Shown here in pieces: positions 9,231 to 16,935 of a stretch of DNA of 53,203 bases. Location: the NCBI RefSeq assembly GCF_005889735.1, contig NZ_VCKY01000046.1:1-53203 (forward strand), in the 5' to 3' direction. A program made the position numbers and the translations under genes. Position 1 is the first letter of the stretch, and every line of letters begins with the position of its first letter. This DNA comes from Nonomuraea turkmeniaca (GTDB lineage Bacteria > Actinomycetota > Actinomycetes > Streptosporangiales > Streptosporangiaceae). The notes under the pieces are model-generated. The model made no database searches. It was not told the DNA's origin and worked only from the letters and a program-made list of their open reading frames with translations.

Positions 9231-9644
9231 TTGACGCAGACGAACCCCCAGGATCTCCTTGTCCTGAGCGGCATGCACGACGGCACGCTGGCCCAGCGCA
9301 TGGGGATCGAGTTTCTCGAGGCCGGCCCTGAGCGGGTCGTGGGCCGGATGCCGGTGGAGGGCAACACGCAGCCGTACGGGCTGCTGCACGGCGGCGCCTC
9401 GGCGGTGCTCGCCGAGACGCTGGGCTCGGTGGCCGCGGCCATCCACGCCGGTCCCGACCGCCTCGCCCTGGGCATCGAGATCAACGCGACCCACCACCGC
9501 GCGGCGTCGTCGGGGTATGTCACAGGTGTCGCGACCAGATTGCACGGCGGGCGCACTTTGGCGACGTACGACATCGAGATCACCGATGAGCAGGGACGAC
9601 GCGTCTGCACCTCCCGCCTCACCTGCATGCTGCGCGACCGCTGA
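9231..9644 (+). CDS. PaaI-type hotdog thioesterase
   Basis: 137 aa, a single hotdog-fold domain. The segment PYGLLHGGASAVLAETLGS carries the HGG motif and the downstream Glu that activates water in PaaI/EntH-type acyl-CoA thioesterases. NATHHRAASSGYVTGVA is the second typical strand. The enzyme probably hydrolyses aromatic or medium-chain acyl-CoA; in actinobacteria such genes often sit beside polA without functional linkage. The start is TTG at 9231 with GGAG about 9 nt upstream. A TGACCC-TC-GGGTCA palindrome overlaps the stop codon. Confidence 0.9.
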   Translation: MTQTNPQDLLVLSGMHDGTLAQRMGIEFLEAGPERVVGRMPVEGNTQPYGLLHGGASAVLAETLGSVAAAIHAGPDRLALGIEINATHHRAASSGYVTGVATRLHGGRTLATYDIEITDEQGRRVCTSRLTCMLRDR

Positions 9645-9655
9645 CCCTCGGGTCA
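9642..9655. promoter_or_regulatory. Inverted repeat TGACCC-TC-GGGTCA over the thioesterase stop codon
   Basis: Both 6-bp arms are perfect and the palindrome includes the TGA stop. It could be an operator half-turn site or a small hairpin ending the transcript, but there is no T-run. Function unknown. Confidence 0.4.
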
Positions 9656-9710
9656 CTTCTCCCGATCCTTTGCGCATCGCCCCCACGGCTCGCTACGGTT
9701 GTCCGGACGG

Positions 9711-9830
9711 GCGAGTCTGCGGGGAGGCCCAGTAGATAACGTGTCGGCCCCCGCTTGCGGGGACGTTCCCGCGAGTCCGCGGGGAGGCCCGGTAGATTAC
9801 GCGTCGGCCCCGCATTCGCGGGATGTTCCG
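9711..9830. repeat. Two 60-bp tandem units resembling type I-E CRISPR repeat plus spacer
   Basis: Unit 1 (9711-9770) and unit 2 (9771-9830) align over their whole length. The second half of each (9743-9770 and 9803-9830, 28 nt) begins GTCGGCCCC, contains a 5-bp CG stem with a 4-nt loop (CCCCG-CTTG-CGGGG in unit 1, CCCGC-ATTC-GCGGG in unit 2) and ends GTTCC. This is the form of actinobacterial type I-E CRISPR repeats. The 32-nt spacing also fits type I-E. However, the 32-nt segments (9711-9742 and 9771-9802) are 28/32 identical to each other, which real spacers are not. There are no cas genes in the window. It is a tandem duplication for certain; a CRISPR origin is only a hypothesis. Confidence 0.85.
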
Positions 9831-9952
9831 TGCACGGCCCCAAAGGCCACCCCGCGGGCTCGTCCAAGATTCCCCCTGATCGTTATCGATCCGTATCCCG
9901 CCGACGCCAGGCGTCTACCTAGATTTAGCCCCTGACCTGGCGTGTTATTTCC

Positions 9953-9989
9953 TCACATGAGTGACACGCAGTTGTCACTAATTGGTGAC
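9953..9989. promoter_or_regulatory. Cluster of GTGAC/GTCAC half-sites upstream of livH
   Basis: Four half-sites lie within 37 bp: TCAC-atga-GTGA (9953-9964), GTGACacgcagttGTCAC (9961-9978) and GTCACtaattgGTGAC (9974-9989, perfect arms, 6-nt spacing). The set overlaps a possible -35 element (TTGTCA, 9972-9977). The GTnAC half-site with 6-nt spacing recalls the GTnAC part of GlnR boxes, but the GAAAC part is missing, so the regulator is not identified. The rest of the gap (9990-10113) holds the leader and the livH ribosome binding site. Confidence 0.5.
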
Positions 9990-10113
9990 GAACGGTACTG
10001 AACCGGGCGGCACCGGCATAGGCTCCCGCCATTGCATCCCAGTTGCCTGCGATGCGCGCGTGTCGAGATGGAGGGGCACAACCCCGCCTTGACCTAACTT
10101 TGAGGGAGCACCA

Positions 10114-11400
10114 TTGCGCAGAGCCGTGATCGCGTTCACGGCCTTCCTGGGTGGACTCATCTTCCTGCTGGCCGGACCCGCCCACGCGGGTCCCGCCGAT
10201 TGCCAGGGACTGAGGGGGACACTCAAACTCCAAGGCCAGCCAGTGAACGGCGCCAAAATCGCGGTGACCACCGAAGGCGGGCAACCCGTCAAGGAGGCCA
10301 CCACCAATGCTCAAGGCATCTGGGACGTTCAGGTCGAGCAGCCGGGCAAGTACAAGGTGACCTTGGATGTCGGCAGCCTTCCGCAGAACGCCGAAGTGCG
10401 CGGCGGCAACAACGTCCGCACGCCGACGGTCTACGAGGGCAACTGCTCCACCGTCCTGTTCGCGCTGCAGCCGAAGGCCGCTCCCGGCCAGGCGCCGCAG
10501 AGCGACGGCGGGACCACGTTCTGGCAGCAGGCCGCGCAGCTGACGTTCGAGGGCGTCAACCTCGGACTGATCATCGCCCTGGGCGCGCTCGGCCTGTCGC
10601 TCATCTACGGCACGACCGGCCTGACGAACTTCGCCCACGGTGAGCTGATCACGCTCGGCGCGGTCATCGCCTATGCCTTCAACGTCGGCTTCGGCATTCA
10701 GCTGATCCCCGCCGCGATCATCGCCGTCATAGTCGCGGGCGCGCTCGGCTACGGTCAGGACCGGCTGTTCTGGGGCCAGCTGCGCAAGCGCGGCACCGGC
10801 ACCATCGCCATGATGATCATCTCGATCGGTGTGGCGATCCTGCTGCGGAACCTCCTGCAGTTCTTCTTCGGCCCGCAGACCGAGAACTTCAACGACTACG
10901 TCACGCAGCCCGGCATCACGGTCGGCCCGATCACCGCCGCGCCGAAGAACTTCTGGGCCATCGGCATCGAGCTCACGGTCCTCGTCATCGTGGGCATCGC
11001 CCTCATGAAGACCCGCACCGGCAAGGCGGCGCGCGCCGTGGCCGACAACCCGGCCCTGGCCGCCTCCTCCGGCATCAACGTCGACCGCGTCATCCGCATC
11101 ATCTGGACCGCGGGCGCCGCCATCGCCGCGCTGGCCGGCGTCATGCTCGGCCTGTCGCAGTCGCTGAAGTTCACCATGGGCCAGGACATCCTGCTGCTGA
11201 TCTTCGCGGGCGTCACGCTCGGCGGGCTCGGCACGGCCTTCGGAGCCCTGGTCGGCTCGCTCGTTGTGGGCGTGTTCATCCAGGTGTCCACGCTGTGGGT
11301 ACCGCCGGAGCTGAAGTCCGTCGGGGCGCTGGCCGTGCTCATCATCGTGCTTCTCTTCCGGCCGCAGGGGATCCTGGGCCGCCGCGAGCGGATCGGGTGA
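10114..11400 (+). CDS. livH: Branched-chain amino acid ABC permease LivH with exported N-terminal domain
   Basis: 428 aa, about 130 longer than a normal LivH. Residues 1-25 are a signal peptide (basic start, hydrophobic core, AHA-G cleavage site). Residues about 30-115 look like a beta-sandwich of the carboxypeptidase-regulatory/Ig-like type (GTLKLQGQPVNGAKIAVTTE, TTNAQGIWDVQVEQPGKYKV), followed by a Pro/Gly/Gln linker. The permease domain starts near 145 and holds the family's GLSLIYGTTGLTNFAHGEL motif, about eight membrane helices and the cytoplasmic TRTGKAARAVADNPALAASSGI loop that docks on the ATPase. The TTG start has GAGGGAG 5 nt upstream. First gene of livHMGF, 12 bp before livM. The extra domain would lie outside the membrane, perhaps near the binding protein. 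Confidence 0.93.
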   Translation: MRRAVIAFTAFLGGLIFLLAGPAHAGPADCQGLRGTLKLQGQPVNGAKIAVTTEGGQPVKEATTNAQGIWDVQVEQPGKYKVTLDVGSLPQNAEVRGGNNVRTPTVYEGNCSTVLFALQPKAAPGQAPQSDGGTTFWQQAAQLTFEGVNLGLIIALGALGLSLIYGTTGLTNFAHGELITLGAVIAYAFNVGFGIQLIPAAIIAVIVAGALGYGQDRLFWGQLRKRGTGTIAMMIISIGVAILLRNLLQFFFGPQTENFNDYVTQPGITVGPITAAPKNFWAIGIELTVLVIVGIALMKTRTGKAARAVADNPALAASSGINVDRVIRIIWTAGAAIAALAGVMLGLSQSLKFTMGQDILLLIFAGVTLGGLGTAFGALVGSLVVGVFIQVSTLWVPPELKSVGALAVLIIVLLFRPQGILGRRERIG

Positions 11401-11412
11401 CGGGGGTAACAC

Positions 11413-12402
11413 ATGGACTGGCTCACGATTCTCAGCACCACCGTCCACGCCGCCATCGGCTGGGAGACCGTGGTGTACGGCCTGGCCGCGATCGGCGTCA
11501 ACATTCACTTCGGCTACACCGGCCTGCTCAACTTCGGCCAGGCGGCGTTCATGGCCGTGGCCGGGTACGGCCTGGCCGTCACGGTCGTCGTCTTCAACCT
11601 GCCGTTCGTGGTCGGCGTCCTCGTCGGCCTGGCTGCCGCGGCGCTCCTGGCGCTCCTGATGGGCATCCCGACGCTGCAACTGCGCGCCGACTACCTGGCG
11701 ATCGTGACCATCGCCGCGGCCGAGATCATCCGGCTCGTCTTCCGCTCGGTGTACTTCAAGGACATCTTCGGTGGCTCCGACGGCCGGCGCGGCTTCAACG
11801 GCGACTTCTACGCGATGAACTTCCTCTACGACCCCGGCCGTTACGGCATAGGCCCGTTCGGCTTCGACGAGCGCACGATGTGGCTGCTCACGGTCGGATG
11901 GGCGGTCGTGCTGCTCTGCTGCCTGGTGGTCTTCCTGCTCATGAGGAGCCCATGGGGCCGCGTGCTCAAGGCGATCCGTGAGGACGAGGACGCCGTGCGC
12001 GCCCTCGGCAAGAACGTCTTCGCCTACAAGATGCAGTCGCTGATGCTGGGAGGGATCATCGGCTGTTTCGGCGGCTTCTTCTACGGCCTCTACAACGGGT
12101 CCGTGCAGCCCGACGTGTTCGGTACGGAGATGACGTTCTTCGCGTACACCATCGTCATCCTCGGCGGCGCCGCCCGCGTTTTCGGCCCGGTCGTCGGCGC
12201 GATGATCTTCTGGGTCCTGTTCGTCTTCGTGGGCAACCTGCTGGCGGAGCTTGTGGCCAACGGGTACATCCCGTTCATGACCAACATCCAGGTGGGCCCC
12301 GTCCGTTACGCCCTGGTTGGTCTAGGCTTCATCCTGTTGCTGGTCGCCCGGCCGCAGGGCATCTTCGGTGACAAGAGGGAGATCGCCATCGATGCGCGAT
12401 GA
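11413..12402 (+). CDS. livM: Branched-chain amino acid ABC permease LivM
   Basis: 329 aa, the second permease subunit. The FGYTGLLNFGQAAFMAVAGYG segment near residue 35-55 is the LivM signature, and RSPWGRVLKAIREDEDAVRALGKN (about 180-203) is the coupling loop for the ATPase. About eight to nine hydrophobic helices are visible. With LivH it forms the channel that takes up Leu, Ile and Val (or related amides, since urea and short-chain amide importers have the same architecture). The gene follows livH after 12 bp with GGGGGT upstream of its ATG, and its last 11 bp overlap livG. Confidence 0.96.
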   Translation: MDWLTILSTTVHAAIGWETVVYGLAAIGVNIHFGYTGLLNFGQAAFMAVAGYGLAVTVVVFNLPFVVGVLVGLAAAALLALLMGIPTLQLRADYLAIVTIAAAEIIRLVFRSVYFKDIFGGSDGRRGFNGDFYAMNFLYDPGRYGIGPFGFDERTMWLLTVGWAVVLLCCLVVFLLMRSPWGRVLKAIREDEDAVRALGKNVFAYKMQSLMLGGIIGCFGGFFYGLYNGSVQPDVFGTEMTFFAYTIVILGGAARVFGPVVGAMIFWVLFVFVGNLLAELVANGYIPFMTNIQVGPVRYALVGLGFILLLVARPQGIFGDKREIAIDAR

Positions 12403-13330
12403 CACGATGACCGCCAGCGCGAAAGCCGCGGCGCTGGCCGCGTTCAAAGACATGGCGCGCGAGCCTGGTGTACCCAAGCCGGACCCGATCCTGGTGGTGG
12501 ACAAGGTCGTGCGCCGCTTCGGCGGCCTGACCGCCGTCGACGTGGACCACGTCGAGGTCCAGCGCGGCTCCATCACGGCGCTGATCGGCCCCAACGGGGC
12601 GGGCAAGACCACGTTCTTCAACCAGCTCACCGGTTTCGACACCGCCGACGCGGGCGCGTGGACGTTCAACGGCCGCGCCATGAACGGCGTGCCGGCGCAC
12701 AGGGTCGCCAGGAGCGGCATGGTGCGCACGTTCCAGCTCACCAAGGCGCTGTCCAGGCTGACGGTCATGGAGAACATGCGCCTGGGCGCCCAGCACCAGG
12801 TGGGCGAGAGCTTCTGGCACGCCCTCCTGCCGCCCCTCTGGCGCAAGCAGGAGGACGAGATCACCGAGCGGGCCGAGGAGCTGCTGGCCCGCTTCAAGCT
12901 CGACGCCAAGCGCGACGACTTCGCCGGGTCGCTCTCCGGCGGCCAGCGCAAGCTGCTGGAGATGGCGCGCGCGCTCATGGTCCGGCCCGAGCTGGTCATG
13001 CTCGACGAGCCGATGGCGGGCGTGAACCCGGCGCTGACCCAGTCGCTGCTCGGCCACGTCAAGGACCTGCGCCAGCAGGGCATGACGGTGCTGTTCGTCG
13101 AGCACGACATGGACATGGTCCGCGACATCAGCGACTGGGTGATCGTCATGGCGCAGGGCATGGTGATCGCCGAGGGCCCGCCGTCGACGATCATGTCCGA
13201 CGAGCGCGTGATCGACGCCTACCTGGGCGCCCACCACGACGCTCCGCTCTCGGAGAGCGAGCTGGAGGCGCAGCTGCACGAGGCTGAGGCGGCGCTGGAG
13301 GCCGAGATCGAAGAGGAGACGCAGAAGTGA
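12392..13330 (+). CDS. livG: Branched-chain amino acid ABC transporter ATPase LivG
   Basis: 312 aa. Walker A GPNGAGKTT, signature LSGGQRKLLEMARAL, Walker B LVMLDEP and the H-loop VEHDMD are all present. Long segments between Walker A and the signature (ARSGMVRTFQLTKALSRLTV) are typical of LivG rather than LivF. A C-terminal helix rich in Glu and Ala (from about residue 285) extends past the usual end. The ATG at 12392 (MRDD) was chosen because AAGAGGGAG lies about 10 nt upstream; another ATG five codons later is possible. Its stop overlaps the GTG of livF by 3 bases, suggesting translational coupling. Confidence 0.96.
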   Translation: MRDDTMTASAKAAALAAFKDMAREPGVPKPDPILVVDKVVRRFGGLTAVDVDHVEVQRGSITALIGPNGAGKTTFFNQLTGFDTADAGAWTFNGRAMNGVPAHRVARSGMVRTFQLTKALSRLTVMENMRLGAQHQVGESFWHALLPPLWRKQEDEITERAEELLARFKLDAKRDDFAGSLSGGQRKLLEMARALMVRPELVMLDEPMAGVNPALTQSLLGHVKDLRQQGMTVLFVEHDMDMVRDISDWVIVMAQGMVIAEGPPSTIMSDERVIDAYLGAHHDAPLSESELEAQLHEAEAALEAEIEEETQK

Positions 13331-14109
13331 CCGTCCCTGAATCCCAGGCGGCCATCACCGACCGCAGCGCCCACCTGGAGGGCGCCGAGGACGCCGTCCT
13401 GCGGTGCGACGAGCTGATCGCCGGCTACCTGCCGGGCGTCAACATCCTCAACGGCTCCGACCTCTACGTCAAAGAGGGCGAGCTGATCGGCATCATCGGT
13501 CCCAACGGCGCCGGAAAGTCGACGCTGCTCAAGGCCATCTTCGGACTGGTCAACATCCGCAGCGGCACGGTGCTGCTCAAGGGTGAGAACATCACGAACA
13601 TGAAGGCGCACTCGCTGGTCTCCCGCGGCGTCGGCTACGTGCCGCAGACCAACAACGTCTTCCCCAGCCTCACCATCGAGGAGAACCTCGAGATGGGCGC
13701 CTTCCAGGTGCCGGGGAAGTTCAAGGAGCGGTTCGAGTTCGTGGCCGAGCTGTTCCCCGCGCTCAAGGAGCGGCGCAAGCAACGCGCCGGGTCCCTGTCC
13801 GGCGGTGAGCGGCAGATGGTGGCGATGGCCAGGGCCCTGATGACCGAGCCGTCGGTGCTGCTGCTCGACGAGCCGTCAGCGGGCCTGTCGCCCAAGCTGC
13901 AGGACCTGGTGTTCATCCAGGCCCAGCAGATCAACAAGGCCGGCGTCACCATCATCATGGTGGAGCAGAACGCGCGCCGCTGCCTGCAGATCTGCCACCG
14001 CGGTTATGTCCTCGACCAGGGCCGCAACGCCTACACCGGCACCGGTCAGCAACTGGCCAACGACCCGAAGGTCATCGAGCTGTACCTGGGCACGCTGGCC
14101 AAGGCATAA
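13327..14109 (+). CDS. livF: Branched-chain amino acid ABC transporter ATPase LivF
   Basis: 260 aa. Walker A GPNGAGKST, the Q-loop VPQTNNVFPSLTIEENLEMG, signature LSGGERQMVAMARAL, Walker B VLLLDEPSAGLSP and H-loop MVEQNAR identify the LivF partner of the heterodimeric ATPase. About 30 extra residues precede the domain compared with proteobacterial LivF. It starts at GTG in a GTGA overlap with the livG stop and is followed 11 bp later by a strong terminator, so it ends the four-gene operon. Confidence 0.96.
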   Translation: MTVPESQAAITDRSAHLEGAEDAVLRCDELIAGYLPGVNILNGSDLYVKEGELIGIIGPNGAGKSTLLKAIFGLVNIRSGTVLLKGENITNMKAHSLVSRGVGYVPQTNNVFPSLTIEENLEMGAFQVPGKFKERFEFVAELFPALKERRKQRAGSLSGGERQMVAMARALMTEPSVLLLDEPSAGLSPKLQDLVFIQAQQINKAGVTIIMVEQNARRCLQICHRGYVLDQGRNAYTGTGQQLANDPKVIELYLGTLAKA

Positions 14110-14120
14110 ATCACCGTTGG

Positions 14121-14163
14121 AGAACGGCGCAGGGGCTCCCTCGAGCCCCTGCGCCGTTCTTTA
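14121..14163 (+). terminator. Rho-independent terminator of livHMGF
   Basis: The perfect 17-bp stem AGAACGGCGCAGGGGCT / AGCCCCTGCGCCGTTCT with loop CCCTCG (14121-14160) is followed by a short T-run (TTCTTTAA). It ends one base before the next start codon. Confidence 0.95.
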
Positions 14164-14562
14164 ATGTGCACTGTGAGACGTTTTGCGGCAGTGGCGCTCA
14201 TCCTGGTGGCCGGATGCTCCCCTGCGCCCGCCAGGGAGCAGTACAGCACCGGCGGCGACCCGTCGGACAGCCCCTGCGCCCGGGTGGTGTCCGCCATCGG
14301 GTACGCGAACCTCATGCTGGAGCCGAAGGGGCGGGAGGAGCGGCAGCACTTCGAGGACGCCGTGATCGGCCGCCTGGCCGAGGCCCGCGGGATCACGCTG
14401 CAGTTCGGCGACCGGCTGCCCGCCTCGCTGAAGGGGGCTGTGGAGACCGTCAGGACGACGACCGCGGGGCTGTCCAGGAACGACGTGCCGCGTGAGCGGC
14501 AGGTGGCGCTGCTGAAGCAGTACCGGGCCGCGGCCGACCAGATCGTGGCGGGCTGCACATAG
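14164..14562 (+). CDS. Small putative lipoprotein
   Basis: 132 aa. The N-terminus has Arg-Arg, a hydrophobic run and a lipobox LVAGC (Cys about residue 18), so it should be lipid-anchored on the outer face of the membrane. The mature part has a helical look (ARVVSAIGYANLMLEPKGRE, VALLKQYRAAADQIVAGCT) with Cys residues near both ends that could form a disulfide. No known family was recognised. The ATG at 14164 begins right after the liv terminator stem and has no ribosome binding site; a GTG at 14173 is an alternative start. Expression may depend on readthrough or on a promoter overlapping the stem. Its neighbours are liv genes, but no role in transport is shown. Confidence 0.65.
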   Translation: MCTVRRFAAVALILVAGCSPAPAREQYSTGGDPSDSPCARVVSAIGYANLMLEPKGREERQHFEDAVIGRLAEARGITLQFGDRLPASLKGAVETVRTTTAGLSRNDVPRERQVALLKQYRAAADQIVAGCT

Positions 14563-14563
14563 C

Positions 14564-14592
14564 GAAAGGCCCGGCCGATGGCCGGGCCTTTC
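14564..14592. terminator. Bidirectional terminator between the lipoprotein gene and the first binding-protein gene
   Basis: The perfect stem GAAAGGCCCGGCC / GGCCGGGCCTTTC with loop GAT serves the plus-strand lipoprotein gene (TTTC) and the minus-strand binding-protein gene (17 bp past its stop). Confidence 0.92.
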
Positions 14593-14608
14593 TCCAGAGG
14601 TCTACCGC

Positions 14609-15904
14609 TTAGCCGGCGATGTTGCCGGTGCGGTACTCGAGGGCCTTGATCGGGTACTTGTTGTCGTCCCCGTACTGGTAGATGCCGATGGTGGCGACCG
14701 CCGGGTCACCGGCGTCGTTGAACTCGACCGGACCGCTGACGCCGTCGTAGTCGATGTCCTTGCCGGCCTTCAGCAGGTCGACGCACTCCTTGAAGCTCTT
14801 GCACTTCTCGCCGCCCTTGCTGACCTCGCCCAGCTTGGTGGCGATGTCGGTGCCCGCGTCGCTCTTGGCGGCCTCGGCGGCCAGCGCGATGAGGTTGGCC
14901 GCGTCGTACGACTCGGGGGCGTAGCTGAAGTCCTCCAGGTCCTTGTTGACCTCGAGCAGCTTCTTCTGGAAGTCCTCCGGAGCCGCGGCGCCGGGGATGG
15001 TGCCCTTGACACCGGTCAGCGTGCCCTTAGGCATCTTCACGTAGTTCGTGTTGGACGTGTTGCCGTCCACCATGTACCACTTGTGCTTGTCGGCCGGCAG
15101 GCCCTGCTTGACGAGCTCCTGCACGACCTTGGAGGTCTCCTCGAAGCCGATCAGGACGATGCCCTTCGGGTTCTTCGCCTTGACCTTGGCGACGTCGGCC
15201 GAGAAGTCGGCGGCCTTCGGGTCGTAGTCGACACGCTCGACCACTTCGGCGCCGCCGTCGGTGACGGTCTTCTGCACCTGGTCGGCCAGGCCCGTGCCGT
15301 AGGAGTCCTGCATCGCCAGGATGGCGACGGTGTCGTTGCCGTCGGCCACGATCAGGTCGCCGAGCACGCGGCCCTGCAGCTTGTCCGGCGGGGACGTACG
15401 GAAGTACAGACCCCTGTCGTTGATCGTGGTGAACACGTCAGAGGTGTTCGCCGGCGAGAAGTGCACCACGCCCGCACCGGTGATCTTGTCGATCACCGAC
15501 TCCGACACCGACGAGGACGCGGCGCCGATGATGGCGTCGGCCTTCTGCGCCAGCAGCTTGTCCACCGACTGCGAGGCGATGTTGGTCGTCGTGTCACCCG
15601 AGTCCGTGTCGATCTTGGCGACCGGCTTGCCGAGCACGCCGCCGGCCTCGTTGATCTCCTTGAGCGCCAGGTCGACCCCGGCGAACTCGGGCGGGCCGAG
15701 GAAGGCGAGCGAGCCGGTCTGCGGCAGCAGCGTACCTAGGGTGAGAGTGCCGTCGCCCTTCGTGGCGGGTGCCGCCGAGGATGCCGGCGCCGATGGCGAG
15801 GTCTGCGTGGCGGTGTTGCTACCGCCACCGCCGCAGGCTGTCAGGGCCAGGCTGGTGGCAGCCACGACAGCCAGCGCCCGCCCCACGGGAGCAATGCGGA
15901 TCAT
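14609..15904 (-). CDS. Branched-chain amino acid-type substrate-binding lipoprotein (copy 1)
   Basis: 431 aa. Signal peptide with lipobox LTAC (Cys about residue 24), a short Gly/Ser/Ala linker, then a type I periplasmic-binding fold (GTLLPQTGSLAFLGPPEFAG; GDTTTNIASQSVDKLLAQKAD; MIGAASS-like ligand loop; LAMQDSYGTGLADQVQKT). It should deliver a hydrophobic amino acid or amide to LivHM. It is the first of three paralogs on the minus strand converging on the liv operon, and its sequence is close to copy 2 (the last 40 residues differ at only a few positions). The ATG at 15904 has GGAGACAC upstream. The ligand is not shown by sequence; the three copies may differ in specificity. Confidence 0.92.
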   Translation of the reverse strand: MIRIAPVGRALAVVAATSLALTACGGGGSNTATQTSPSAPASSAAPATKGDGTLTLGTLLPQTGSLAFLGPPEFAGVDLALKEINEAGGVLGKPVAKIDTDSGDTTTNIASQSVDKLLAQKADAIIGAASSSVSESVIDKITGAGVVHFSPANTSDVFTTINDRGLYFRTSPPDKLQGRVLGDLIVADGNDTVAILAMQDSYGTGLADQVQKTVTDGGAEVVERVDYDPKAADFSADVAKVKAKNPKGIVLIGFEETSKVVQELVKQGLPADKHKWYMVDGNTSNTNYVKMPKGTLTGVKGTIPGAAAPEDFQKKLLEVNKDLEDFSYAPESYDAANLIALAAEAAKSDAGTDIATKLGEVSKGGEKCKSFKECVDLLKAGKDIDYDGVSGPVEFNDAGDPAVATIGIYQYGDDNKYPIKALEYRTGNIAG

Positions 15905-15920
15905 GAAGTGTCTCCTTCAT
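15903..15920 (-). promoter_or_regulatory. Hairpin enclosing the ribosome binding site of binding-protein copy 1
   Basis: On the mRNA, ATGAAG-GAGACA-CTTCAT forms a 6-bp stem with a 6-nt loop. The ribosome binding site (AAGGAGA) lies in the stem and loop, and the AT of the start codon is in the stem. A comparable, weaker fold (TCGAA, 10-nt loop, TTCGA; 19739-19758) covers the same place in copy 3. It may tune translation, or may be chance. Confidence 0.35.
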
Positions 15921-16083
15921 TCCAGGCCGGGATCCGTCAGCACCGCCGAGCGTTCCCGATCGAATGACGGAAACGTATAAAACCGCAGCATGCTGGTACT
16001 AGGGGCAGGGACGAACTGTCGGCACTTGGATGCGGAGTCGTAATCAGTCCTCAACTTACGGGACGCGCGCAAGCAGGCTTAAT

Positions 16084-16935
16084 GTGCAGCAGGTGAAGCG
16101 CATAACGCTGCCCCTCGCCATGGCGACGCTCCTTGCCGGCTGCAGCACCTCCGCACCGGCTTCACCGCCCCCGGCCGATCCTCCCGCCGGCGTGTCCGTC
16201 TCACTGGCGCAATGGCGCTCTGACGAGCCCATGCACACCCTCCAGGTGGCCGTCCGCAACACGACTGACACGCCCGTGTACGTCGCCGACGTCCAGCTCG
16301 TCACGCCGTCCTTCACCACGCTCCCGCCGCACAGGACCGACGCCACCATCAAGCGGACCGAGCGTACGGACCTCCGCATCCCGTACGGCGCCGCCGCCTG
16401 CTCCAAGCAAGGCCTGCCCGACGTGCAGCCCGCCACGGTCGTCGCGCACGTCAGCACCGGCTCCGGGCAGCCGCGCAAGGTGGTCTTCCCGGTGCCGCAC
16501 CCGGACCCGCTGCTGGCCAGGCTGCTGCGGGACGAGTGCTCGGCGTTCCTGATCAAGCAGGCGGTGAACATTGAGTTCGGCCCGGAGTGGAAGGAGTCCG
16601 GCAAGGCCATGCGCGGCGACCTGGTCATCACGCGCCGCGGCCCCGGCGCGGTCACGCTCAACGACATGGGCGGCACCACCCACTACATCGTCACGCCGGA
16701 GCGCAAGCCCCTGGGCACGCTCGACGCGGCCACGCAGCGGCTGGAGGCGCCGATCGCGCTCACTCCAGGCCGCTGCGACGGGCACGCGTTCGCCGAGGCC
16801 AAGAAGGCGTTCCTGTTCCCCGTGCGGGCCAGGCTCGACGGGGGCGAGGAACGCGTGGTCATCGTGGTGCCGCCCAAGCCGCTGCAGGACCGCCTCATCG
16901 CTTACGCGCTGAAGGCGTGCGGCTTCGGCGATTAG
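16084..16935 (+). CDS. Putative lipoprotein of unknown function
   Basis: 283 aa. Signal peptide QQVKRITLPLAMATLLAGC with lipobox LLAGC and a Pro/Ala-rich linker. The mature part looks mostly beta: HTLQVAVRNTTDTPVYVADV resembles an Ig-like or DUF4352-type strand pattern, and Cys residues recur near 100, 150, 225 and the C-terminus (ALKACGFGD). No family was recognised with confidence. I chose the GTG at 16084 because CAGG lies 6 nt upstream; 16093 (GTG) or the ATG at 16030 are alternatives. The stop codon overlaps the convergent stop of binding-protein copy 2 by two bases. Its place between two paralogous solute-binding genes suggests it was carried along with, or arrived during, their duplication. 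Confidence 0.65.
   Translation: MQQVKRITLPLAMATLLAGCSTSAPASPPPADPPAGVSVSLAQWRSDEPMHTLQVAVRNTTDTPVYVADVQLVTPSFTTLPPHRTDATIKRTERTDLRIPYGAAACSKQGLPDVQPATVVAHVSTGSGQPRKVVFPVPHPDPLLARLLRDECSAFLIKQAVNIEFGPEWKESGKAMRGDLVITRRGPGAVTLNDMGGTTHYIVTPERKPLGTLDAATQRLEAPIALTPGRCDGHAFAEAKKAFLFPVRARLDGGEERVVIVVPPKPLQDRLIAYALKACGFGD

Noticed and set aside
6367..9234. Open frame of 955 codons opposite polA
   Set aside because: Exact shadow of polA in another frame with no recognisable domain.
9743..9830. A working CRISPR array
   Set aside because: Only two degenerate repeats, spacer-like parts almost identical, and no cas genes in the window; reported only as a repeat.
9699..9935. Small open frame with a 20-residue internal repeat
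   Set aside because: The repeat only reflects the 60-bp DNA duplication; codon changes between units are not biased to third positions.
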